The notes beneath the pieces were generated by a model that saw nothing but the letters and a program-made list of their open reading frames with translations, did not search any database and was not told the origin of the DNA. From assembly GCA_017522795.1 (NCBI GenBank), contig JAFWXZ010000070.1:70202-104831 (forward strand): DNA of 34,630 bases, read 5' to 3'. A program made the position numbers and the translations under genes. This document shows, one piece after another, positions 15,729-22,709 of the stretch (positions within the stretch are counted from its first letter, which is position 1; each line of letters begins with the position of its first letter). Source of the DNA: Clostridia bacterium (GTDB lineage Bacteria; Bacillota; Clostridia; Oscillospirales; CAG-272).

Positions 15729-15867
15729 GTGCGACTCCGTCGGGATCGACCCACCCTGAAAATCTGCGATTTTCAGGATATGGGTTCGCATACCCCGTGA
15801 AGCCGTCTGGGAGCTTGCTCACAAGCGGCAAGCGTGGGTATATTCGCCTATGGCGAAATTCCCTGTA
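15729..15867 (+). repeat. 63-nt direct repeat copy 2 with stem-loop continuation
   Basis: 15729-15791 is identical to 14824-14886. The following part parallels the first copy: a stem ATACCC / GGGTAT takes the place of ATTTGC / GCAAAT, inside it GCTTG-CTCA-CAAGC, then TTCGCC-TAT-GGCGAA and ATTCCCTGTACGGG, the tRNA-like end. Confidence 0.92.
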
Positions 15868-16102
15868 CGGGCTCCGCACAAAACCGCAAGGGGTATTGCG
15901 CTCGGGACATTATTTGTGCGAATTACACTTTTAGCACCGACTGCAAGCGACATCTCCGCGCCGGGCAAGATACCGACTGTGTAGGTATACGCTTAAATTA
16001 TCTCGAATTTTCTATATATATAGTTATTTCTTTCTTTTTATTAAAAATTTTCTCTTTTGTGTAACCTTCCCCAAAAATCCGTGTCTTATATAATAAAAGA
16101 GG
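15868..16102. other. Gene-free stretch before the serpin promoter
   Basis: It contains one hairpin with an 8-bp stem, CGCACAAA / TTTGTGCG (15875-15882 and 15913-15920), and then AT-rich DNA. A frame at 15834-16064 crosses the hairpins and has no ribosome site, so I do not call it a gene. Confidence 0.6.
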
Positions 16103-16131
16103 TTGACATAATTTATTGTTTATTTTATAAT
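16103..16131 (+). promoter_or_regulatory. Consensus promoter of the serpin gene
   Basis: TTGACA (16103-16108), 17-nt spacer, TATAAT (16126-16131). The last T of the -10 box is the base next to the foldback element's flanking TA. Confidence 0.92.
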
Positions 16132-16133
16132 TA

Positions 16134-16408
16134 GCCATAAGGTAATCGAACTAATAAGGTTTTAAAGAATAGATTTTTCCCTATTCATCGCCAAAATTTT
16201 CTTAAATATCCGCATATTCCTCAAAAATTTTGACTCGACTATGAAAAAATCTATTTCTTTAAAACTGCTTCGCACCATACGGCGAATTAATTTTTGATGG
16301 ATTTTTTTGGATTTTGCCGCAGTCAAGTGCGGACTTCACAAGGCGGAAGCCATAAAAATACGCGAAAATTCATAGCCGTAGGGCCTATGAGTTCGATTGC
16401 CTTATGGC
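16134..16408. mobile_element. 275-bp foldback element (MITE-like) forming the serpin leader
   Basis: Terminal inverted repeats GCCATAAGGTAATCGAACT (16134-16152) and AGTTCGATTGCCTTATGGC (16390-16408) match at 18 of 19 positions. TA flanks both ends (16132-16133 and 16409-16410), as expected for insertion at TA by IS630/Tc1-type elements. Nested inside are a 20-bp arm GTTTTAAAGAATAGATTTTT (16159-16178) with its near-perfect complement (16245-16265, one bulged T) and CAAAATTTT / AAAATTTTG (16192-16200 and 16224-16232). No open frame. It fills the gap between the -10 box and the ribosome site of the serpin gene, so it is transcribed as leader RNA. Confidence 0.7.
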
Positions 16409-16425
16409 TAAAAGGGGGATTTATT

Positions 16426-17739
16426 ATGAAAAGGGCAGTATCGTTAATTCTCGTTTTATCAATGCTTTTCGCGCTTGTTTCCTGCGTGGCGGATTATAAG
16501 AAAAATTCACTTGCATCTGCTGCCGAGAAGATGAGCGTCAGCTATAGCGATGCACGGCAGGATGGGTACGCAGAGTTTCTTGAAAGGTTGGAACGCTTCG
16601 CCGCTAAGCTGACCTACGAGGTCTATTCTGACAACGAAAAGCAAAGTAATGTTTGCATATCACCTATTTCCGTGTATATGGCTTTGGCTCTCGCCACAGA
16701 ATGTGCAGGGGGAGAAACACGCGCCGAGATACTTGACGCAGTCGGAGTCACTTATGATGAGGTAAGAAGCTTTACCAAGTATTTATACGCCTTCTCAAAC
16801 ATGGAATTCTATTACAGGGATCTGTTAGAAAACCGTCAGGTGTCAGCATTTGAGGAGCTTGCGAACTCGCTTTGGGCAAATAAGGCGCTACGGCTGAAGC
16901 AGTCCTGTATAGATGATCTTGCTACAAACTATCACTGCGATCTTTTCGCCGCTGAGCTTCATACCGACGAGGGAGAAAAGGCAATCAACTCCTACATTAA
17001 GGATAAAACCCACGGTATTATCGACGGCGGTATTGACCTCTCTCCCGAAACCGTGATCACGCTTATTAATACCTTTTATCTTAAAGAGGTATGGAACGCC
17101 TTTGGCGATAAGCTGACTTTTACGGATAAGGCTTACGATTTCAAGAATGCTGACGGAAGCATAACGAGCACCAAGCTGCTGCAGGGGTATTATTTCAACG
17201 GTAAGGCTTTTGAGGGTGATGGATATACCTCATTCTATACTCGTACAGAGCATGGCTTTGATATTAAGTTTATCCTTCCGACAGAGGGACACAGTCTTGA
17301 CGAGGTATTTACCGAGGAGAATATTTATACTATAAACAATCTCGGTGATTATGAATCCGTCGATGATGAAAATATGCTGCTTTATCACACCAGAGTATTT
17401 TTCCCCGAGTACAAGGCGTCCTTTGACGGCGATATATTAACCATACTGAAGGATCGGTTTGGTATAGACAGTCTTTTTGATGTTGACAGATGCAACCTGT
17501 CCACCCTTACGGATGATCCTGTTTACTTCTCGTCTGTGATACACAAGTGCAGTCTTGACGTAAATGCAAGGGGTATTGAGGGCGCGGCAGTCACCGTTAT
17601 GGTTGGCGATGGAGCTGCTGGCCCCGGAGAATACGAGGACGTTTACCAAGATTACATCGTAGACAGAGCCTTTGGCTTCGTTATCTCGGACCATTTCGGA
17701 GCCGTGCTTTTCTCGGGCGTTGTAAATGGTATAGAATAA
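16426..17739 (+). CDS. Serpin (serine protease inhibitor), lipoprotein
   Basis: 437 residues from the ATG at 16426, which has GGGGGA 6-7 nt upstream; the frame opens 44 codons earlier, inside the foldback element, without a usable start. MKRAVSLILVLSMLFALVSC is a lipoprotein signal with C20, so the inhibitor is tethered outside the cell. Serpin core features: SNVCISPISVYMALALATECAGGET (helix B), TLINTFYLKEVW, and the C-terminal FGFVISDHFGAVLFSGVVN that inserts into the sheet. The reactive loop reads ARGIEGAAVTVMVGDGAAGP. It keeps G15, E13, A11, A10 and T8 of the hinge, but P14 is Ile and P12 is Gly. Counting from the hinge puts P1 near Ala, suggesting elastase- or subtilisin-like targets, an inference. 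The segment from P1' to the breach (DRAF) is several residues longer than in alpha-1-antitrypsin. Confidence 0.9.
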   Translation: MKRAVSLILVLSMLFALVSCVADYKKNSLASAAEKMSVSYSDARQDGYAEFLERLERFAAKLTYEVYSDNEKQSNVCISPISVYMALALATECAGGETRAEILDAVGVTYDEVRSFTKYLYAFSNMEFYYRDLLENRQVSAFEELANSLWANKALRLKQSCIDDLATNYHCDLFAAELHTDEGEKAINSYIKDKTHGIIDGGIDLSPETVITLINTFYLKEVWNAFGDKLTFTDKAYDFKNADGSITSTKLLQGYYFNGKAFEGDGYTSFYTRTEHGFDIKFILPTEGHSLDEVFTEENIYTINNLGDYESVDDENMLLYHTRVFFPEYKASFDGDILTILKDRFGIDSLFDVDRCNLSTLTDDPVYFSSVIHKCSLDVNARGIEGAAVTVMVGDGAAGPGEYEDVYQDYIVDRAFGFVISDHFGAVLFSGVVNGIE

Positions 17740-17764
17740 GTACGGTTTCTACAGATAAAATAAA

Positions 17765-17790
17765 GGCACCGCTACCCGCGGTGCTTTTTG
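17765..17790 (+). terminator. Terminator of the serpin gene
   Basis: Stem GGCACCGC / GCGGTGCT with a 5-nt loop, followed by TTTTT. Confidence 0.9.
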
Positions 17791-17799
17791 CTATCCTAC

Positions 17800-17828
17800 T
17801 TGCTTTTTTTTGCTACTTATTGTATAAT
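17800..17828 (+). promoter_or_regulatory. Promoter of the phosphoesterase gene
   Basis: TTGCTT (17800-17805), 17-nt spacer, TATAAT (17823-17828). Confidence 0.85.
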
Positions 17829-17857
17829 GATGTCAACTAAATTTAATGAGGTTGTTT

Positions 17858-19144
17858 ATGAAGCATAGCTTATTAATCCGCTTGGTAGCCTGCCTTTTGC
17901 TCGGCGTTTTGCTGTCAGCCTTGTGCTTTTCGCTCTCCTCCTGTGAAATTCAGCCGGGCGAGAGGGAGACCACCGTCTTTATTGCCACGGACATTCATTT
18001 GTTTTCGGATAATCTTTTAAGCGAGGACAATCAGCGCTATACGAAGGATAAATTCGTCAGCGACGGTCGTATTCAGGAATATGATTATCAGCTTATGGAG
18101 GCTCTCGTGGAGCAGGTGAATGCACAGATCCCCGAGTACCTTATCCTTACAGGTGACCTGACCTTTAACGGCGAGCGGGATTCTCATCTTGAGGTGGCAA
18201 GACTCCTTTCGGGTGTAAATCCCGATACAAAGGTGCTTGTTATACCCGGAAACCACGACGTCTATTCCATTAACGCCGTATCGGTAATAAAGGATAAGAT
18301 GGAGGCCGTCGATAGCATCACAGCCGAGGATTTCAGAGAGATATATGCCGATTTTGGATACGAGGATGCGCTCTATTATGACGAGCTGTCGCTGAGTTAT
18401 ATCTGGGAGCTTGATGATGATAAATGGGCGCTGATGCTGGATACCAGTCTTTCTCGGTACAACGAGGAGAACGATTATCAGATAGTGGGCGGAGGAATTG
18501 AGGAATCAACGCTTGCCTGGCTTGAGGAGAAGCTTATCTATGCCAAGGAAAACGGTATAGACGTCATCTCCTTTTCTCATCACAATCTGCTGGTGCATAA
18601 TCAGCTTTTTGAGTACAATTACACGATGCGTAATTCGGGTGAGGTTCTTGCGCTGTTTGCAGAATACGAGGTGAAGCTTAATTTCTCGGGACATCTGCAT
18701 ATTCAGAGCATAAAGAATACACAGGTGGACGGAACAACTATTTACGACGTTTCGGGTGGCTCGCTTCTCGACTACGGCAACCGCTACGGCAGACTTGATA
18801 TCTACGATAACTGCTATTCCTATGAGTCAAAGCCTCTCCCTGTTTCCGAGAAAATAAGAGAGCACTCCTTTGAGGTGTTTTCTACAAAATATTACTACAA
18901 AACCTTCCTCACCTATAAGACGAGTCTTGGCGCGGAGGATGCCGAGCGGGCAACTCGGGTGTTGAGTGAAATAAATGCCTATTATTTCGACGGCTCGTAT
19001 GAGCAGATTCGCTCGCTGGTATGGAAAAACCGCGCTCTTATCGGTCTTATCGAGCGGAACACCAAGGACTATGATTCCTCCTACGTAAGCTCAATAATAA
19101 ACGTAGAAAGGGAAAATCAGCACAGCATTTTAATAGAAAGATAA
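17858..19144 (+). CDS. Calcineurin-like metallophosphoesterase, lipoprotein
   Basis: 428 residues from ATG 17858. An ATG at 17846 is in frame, but the GAGG site lies between the two, so the later one is chosen. The signal ends in a lipobox with C29 (SLSSC). All five metallophosphoesterase motifs are present: ATDIHLFSD, LTGDLTFNG, IPGNHDVYS, FSHHNLLVH and SGHLHIQS, so a dinuclear metal site should form. The last 130 residues form an extra domain. The substrate is unknown; exported members of this family cleave nucleotides, phosphodiesters or wall polymers. It follows the serpin gene, another exported lipoprotein, but has its own promoter and terminator. Confidence 0.9.
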   Translation: MKHSLLIRLVACLLLGVLLSALCFSLSSCEIQPGERETTVFIATDIHLFSDNLLSEDNQRYTKDKFVSDGRIQEYDYQLMEALVEQVNAQIPEYLILTGDLTFNGERDSHLEVARLLSGVNPDTKVLVIPGNHDVYSINAVSVIKDKMEAVDSITAEDFREIYADFGYEDALYYDELSLSYIWELDDDKWALMLDTSLSRYNEENDYQIVGGGIEESTLAWLEEKLIYAKENGIDVISFSHHNLLVHNQLFEYNYTMRNSGEVLALFAEYEVKLNFSGHLHIQSIKNTQVDGTTIYDVSGGSLLDYGNRYGRLDIYDNCYSYESKPLPVSEKIREHSFEVFSTKYYYKTFLTYKTSLGAEDAERATRVLSEINAYYFDGSYEQIRSLVWKNRALIGLIERNTKDYDSSYVSSIINVERENQHSILIER

Positions 19145-19149
19145 AGAAG

Positions 19150-19178
19150 GCCGCAGGGAAATTAACCCTGCGGCTTTT
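19150..19178 (+). terminator. Terminator of the phosphoesterase gene
   Basis: Stem GCCGCAGGG / CCCTGCGGC, 9 bp, loop AAATTAA, then TTTTG. Confidence 0.82.
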
Positions 19179-19233
19179 GAATAATTTTTCTTTCCTTTGC
19201 CCATAATTCTGAAAACGGATTTGCGAGGGAAAA

Positions 19234-20667
19234 GTGAAAAACAGGCTTTACAGTGATTACGGTCGGAATATTGAAATGATGAGCGGTCTGCTCAGGGTAA
19301 ACGAGAGCTTTGATATGATAGAGCGGCATCTGACGGTCTGCAACAAGGATATGTGCTTTTATTATATTGACGGATTTGTAAAGGACGGCGAGATGCTGCG
19401 TATTATGCAGTATCTCCTCTCTCAGAAGACTATAGGAACGGCAGAGGAATTGGAGCGAAGGATCCCTTACGTTGAGGTGGAGCTGTCGCAACAGACCGAG
19501 AAAATAATCCGCGCGGTTTTGTCGGGACAGACGGCAGTTTTTGCCGAGAGCTTTGGCGATACGGCTATACTACTCGACCTGCGTACCTATCCCGCAAGAC
19601 CTACCGCAGAGCCCGAGAGCGATAGGGTGATGCAGGGCGCAAGAGATGGTTTTGTGGAAACCCTGGTGGTGAACACCGCTCTCATTCGTCGAAGAATACG
19701 CGATCCGAGGCTGACTATGGAGCATTTTTCTCTCGGCGGCTCGTCGGGTACCGACGTGGTGGTCTGCTACGTAAAGGATGTTGCCGACGGTGAGACGGTG
19801 GAGGAGGTGAAGCGGAAGCTCTCATCTGTCCGCCCGAAATCTCTGACTCTCGGTTATCAGAGCCTTGCCGAAACGCTGATAAGATCGGGATGGTACAACC
19901 CATTCCCGAAGATCCGCACCACCGAGCGTCCCGACACCGCCGCCGCACAGCTTCTCGAGGGCTCGGTCATAGTGATCTGCGACACCTCGCCCCAGGCGAT
20001 GATACTGCCAACCTCGATTTTTGACTATCTTGAGGAAACCACAGATTTCTGCTTTCCACCACTTACAGGCAGCTATCTTCGCTTTGTCCGAACGGCAATT
20101 CTACTTTTGTCGGTCATAATCACACCTCTCTGGTATTTAGCAATAGAATACGCCGACCGCCTGCCGGACTGGCTTGCCTTTATAGTGCCCGACGACTCGG
20201 GCGCGTTGCCGATTATTTTCCAGCTATTCCTTGTGGAGTTGGCTATTGACGGACTGAAAATTGCATCGATGAACACTCCGGATATATTATCAAACTCGCT
20301 ATCAGTGGTGGGTGCGCTGATCCTCGGTGATTTTGCTGTGGAGGTTGGCTGGCTCTGCGCCGACGTGATACTTTATATGGCGTTCGTCGCCATAGCGAAT
20401 TTTGCCCAGCAGAACTATGAGCTTGGCTATGCCTTCAAGTTTATGCGAATGATGATACTCGCCTTGGTCTACTTCCTCGGAATATGGGGCTTTGTGGCGG
20501 GAATATTGCTCTTTGTTTTCTTCGTCAGCACCAACAGAACCCTGTCGGCAAAGCATCATTATCTCTATCCCTTGATCCCCTTTAACCGAAAGGATTTTAT
20601 GCATCTTATCATCCGCCACAGAAAGCGTGATTTTGATAAAAGCGAGGAAAGCAAGGCTAAAATGTAA
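19234..20667 (+). CDS. spoVAF: GerA-family spore germination protein, SpoVAF-like
   Basis: 477 residues from a GTG start with GAGGGA 4 nt upstream. The N-terminal half (1-270) is the cytoplasmic GerA domain: FYYIDGFVKDGEMLRIMQYL is typical of SpoVAF, and VNTALIRRRIRDPRLTMEHFSLG is the hallmark segment of GerA A subunits. The second half has five or so membrane segments (FVRTAILLLSVIITPLWYLA, ILSNSLSVVGALILGDFAVE, FLGIWGFVAGILLFVFFVS). SpoVAF works in the inner spore membrane with the SpoVA dipicolinate channel. Here it stands alone, without spoVA genes beside it. It is the best direct sign that the organism forms endospores. Confidence 0.88.
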   Translation: MKNRLYSDYGRNIEMMSGLLRVNESFDMIERHLTVCNKDMCFYYIDGFVKDGEMLRIMQYLLSQKTIGTAEELERRIPYVEVELSQQTEKIIRAVLSGQTAVFAESFGDTAILLDLRTYPARPTAEPESDRVMQGARDGFVETLVVNTALIRRRIRDPRLTMEHFSLGGSSGTDVVVCYVKDVADGETVEEVKRKLSSVRPKSLTLGYQSLAETLIRSGWYNPFPKIRTTERPDTAAAQLLEGSVIVICDTSPQAMILPTSIFDYLEETTDFCFPPLTGSYLRFVRTAILLLSVIITPLWYLAIEYADRLPDWLAFIVPDDSGALPIIFQLFLVELAIDGLKIASMNTPDILSNSLSVVGALILGDFAVEVGWLCADVILYMAFVAIANFAQQNYELGYAFKFMRMMILALVYFLGIWGFVAGILLFVFFVSTNRTLSAKHHYLYPLIPFNRKDFMHLIIRHRKRDFDKSEESKAKM

Positions 20668-20679
20668 ACTATAATTAGA

Positions 20680-20706
20680 AAAAAGCAGGCGTTTGCCTGC
20701 TTTTTT
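20680..20706. terminator. Bidirectional terminator between spoVAF and the transporter
   Basis: Stem AAAAAGCAGGC / GCCTGCTTTTT, 11 bp, loop GTTT; A and T tracts on both sides serve the convergent genes. Confidence 0.93.
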
Positions 20707-20718
20707 GTTGTTTTTGTG

Positions 20719-22128
20719 TCAATCTTGTGCGTGCTTTTCTCTTAGGAACTGCACGTTTCTCTCCACCTCTCTCTTGTGCAGAGGATACCAGAACCACAGC
20801 ACCGCCGACAGCAGAATAAAGCCTATGGCGGGGATAAGTGTGGAGATGTCGAAAATGCCCTCCTTAACGCTCTCGGGCAGAGTCGCGCCCGGCAGCTTTT
20901 CATAGCCGATAAGGGTGAGAAACAGACCTGTAAGTCCTGCCGCTGCCGCCTGGCCTATCTTTCTTGCGAAGGAATACATTGCGTATATCGATCCGTCCTC
21001 ACGAATGCCGTTTCTGATCTCGGAGTAGTCTATAACATCGGTTATCAGCGCCCAGGAGACCATTGCGAAAATGCCAAGACCGAGCCAGGAGAACAGATTT
21101 ACTGCTACGTACACCCACACGCTCTGCGGTCGGACGAAGAACAGCACAAGGCATACAACCGCGGCAAGCAGATTTGACGCTACGCTTATCTCCGCCTTGC
21201 CGAATTTCTGCGCCAGCGGTCTTGCCAGCGCCGCCGCTACCACCATTCCGAGCATCATAGCGATGGTTGATGCCGACTGTGCTGCGGTGTTGGCGTAATA
21301 GTCGGGGTAGACATAGTTTGCCATCTGCTGCAGGGTAAACTGTGACAGCAGCATCAGTATTGACGCCACGATTATGGAAATCAGCGCTCGGTTTGTCAGC
21401 GCGCTCTTCAGCATTCCGCCAACGCTCGTGCGCCGCACCTCTGCCGCCTCGTCGGGAATAACGCGCTCGGTTATCATCACGTAGCAGAGAAGATAGGCAA
21501 CTACCGCCAGCACCGAGAAAACTCCCGCGATAAAGGTAAATCTCTCACCGTTCATCTCGGCAATCTCCACTCCGTCAACTATCCTCGTGTCGTATGCCAC
21601 GAGAGGCACGCCTGCGCCCACTATAACGCCGGCAAGGGTGCTTCCCATAGTGCGGAAGGTGGACAGCGACTGTCTGTCCGCGCTCTCGCGTGAGATGGTG
21701 GATGCCATAGAGCCGTATGGAATGTTTATAGAGGTGTAGAAGATAGAGCCCCAGAGGATATAGGTGACCACAAGCCAGAGAATTCTGAACCACTCGGGAC
21801 GGGAGGCGAAGGCGGACTGATAAATGAGAAAGGAGGCTATTGCCACAGGCGCGCACATACGAAGTATCCATGGCTTGAATTTTCCTGCCGCCGTCGGTCT
21901 TGAACGGTCGCAGATTCTGCCCATGGTCACGTCGGTAAAGGCGTCCACGAACCTCGCCAGCATCATCACTATACCAACCACGCCCGCGCTGAGATGCATA
22001 ACGTCGGTGTAAAACTTCAAAAGAAAGCTGGAGGAGAGCAAAAAGGTGAAATCATTTCCGAAATCACCGAATAAATATCCGATCTTATCCCTTATTCCAA
22101 AGGGACGGGTAGCATTATTAACCTTCAT
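20719..22128 (-). CDS. GPH-family sugar:cation symporter (MFS)
   Basis: 469 residues with twelve hydrophobic segments. The start IRDKIGYLFGDFGNDFTFLL and DAFTDVTMGRICDRS match the glycoside-pentoside-hexuronide (MelB-type) symporters; DVT-x-G-x-xxDRS contains the acidic residues of the cation site in helix II. WILRMCAPVAIASF and FAMVSWALITDVIDYSEIRNG in the second half are also typical. It would import a glycoside, pentose or hexuronate with H+ or Na+; the sugar cannot be told, as no glycosidase lies nearby. There is no strong ribosome site right before the ATG: AAAGG lies 13 nt upstream inside a possible hairpin (22134-22173). Confidence 0.88.
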   Translation of the reverse strand: MKVNNATRPFGIRDKIGYLFGDFGNDFTFLLSSSFLLKFYTDVMHLSAGVVGIVMMLARFVDAFTDVTMGRICDRSRPTAAGKFKPWILRMCAPVAIASFLIYQSAFASRPEWFRILWLVVTYILWGSIFYTSINIPYGSMASTISRESADRQSLSTFRTMGSTLAGVIVGAGVPLVAYDTRIVDGVEIAEMNGERFTFIAGVFSVLAVVAYLLCYVMITERVIPDEAAEVRRTSVGGMLKSALTNRALISIIVASILMLLSQFTLQQMANYVYPDYYANTAAQSASTIAMMLGMVVAAALARPLAQKFGKAEISVASNLLAAVVCLVLFFVRPQSVWVYVAVNLFSWLGLGIFAMVSWALITDVIDYSEIRNGIREDGSIYAMYSFARKIGQAAAAGLTGLFLTLIGYEKLPGATLPESVKEGIFDISTLIPAIGFILLSAVLWFWYPLHKREVERNVQFLREKHAQD

Positions 22129-22133
22129 TTTTT

Positions 22134-22173
22134 AAAAAAGCCTTTCATTTGCTACCGTTATTATGGCTTTTTT
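22134..22173 (-). promoter_or_regulatory. Leader hairpin before the GPH transporter
   Basis: AAAAAAGCC (22134-22142) pairs with GGCTTTTTT (22165-22173) around a 22-nt loop. On the transporter mRNA this fold ends 5 nt before the ATG, has the layout of a weak terminator, and would cover the AAAGG ribosome site. Confidence 0.4.
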
Positions 22174-22214
22174 CGGGGAATTTATGAAAAAAATCAAAAA
22201 AGATGAAAAAACTA

Positions 22215-22243
22215 TTGCATTTTTAAAATGTTTATGGTAAAAT
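22215..22243 (+). promoter_or_regulatory. Promoter of secG
   Basis: TTGCAT (22215-22220), 17-nt spacer, TAAAAT (22238-22243). Confidence 0.82.
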
Positions 22244-22297
22244 ACCTTTGTTAATCATACTCGCTACTGCGAGAAATATTATGAAAGGAAGCGAAAA

Positions 22298-22606
22298 ATG
22301 GAAATTCTTGAAATCGTACTTCTCGTACTGCTTCTCGTTTCTGCTGCATTCATCGTTGTTGCAGTCGTTCTTCAGAAAAGTAATGAGGACGGACTCTCCG
22401 GCACTATCGCAGGCGGCTCCGAGACCTTCTACGGTAAGGATAAATCCGCCGGCGCAGACAGAGTTCTTTACAAGTGGACTCTTATTGCTGCAATAATCTT
22501 CGCGCTTGCAGTTCTGGTTGTATTCATTATTCAGCCCGACTACGCCGAATCCTACTCTCTCGAAGGCTGGAAGGATCTTGTAAACTATTCTCACCTGTTT
22601 AACTAA
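22298..22606 (+). CDS. secG: Preprotein translocase subunit SecG
   Basis: 102 residues with two membrane segments: 4-24 (EIVLLVLLLVSAAFIVVAVVL) and about 62-82 (ALIAAIIFALAVLVVF-like), separated by the loop QKSNEDGLSGTIAGGSETFYG, which keeps the conserved Q-(S/x)-x-x-x-G-x-(S/G)-G-x-x-x-G-(S/G) pattern of SecG. It is an accessory part of the SecYEG channel. It has its own promoter and a terminator before rnr; secG followed by rnr is common in Bacillota. AAGGAAG lies 6-7 nt before the ATG. The C-terminal 20 residues (EGWKDLVNYSHLFN) are beyond the usual end. Confidence 0.93.
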   Translation: MEILEIVLLVLLLVSAAFIVVAVVLQKSNEDGLSGTIAGGSETFYGKDKSAGADRVLYKWTLIAAIIFALAVLVVFIIQPDYAESYSLEGWKDLVNYSHLFN

Positions 22607-22612
22607 AACATT

Positions 22613-22647
22613 AAGGGCGCTGATATTTCAGACGCCCTTTGTTTTTT
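22613..22647 (+). terminator. Terminator of secG
   Basis: Stem AAGGGCG / CGCCCTT with a 13-nt loop, followed by TGTTTTTT. Confidence 0.87.
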
Positions 22648-22709
22648 ATGACTTTTATTTTTCTCCGCTCTGCATAGAATAAGTGAAAATGAACGGGGAT
22701 GTGATATAT

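Noticed and set aside
16294-16425. N-terminal extension of the serpin by 44 codons
   Set aside because: It would start inside the foldback element without a ribosome site and would bury the lipoprotein signal; GGGGGA precedes the ATG at 16426.
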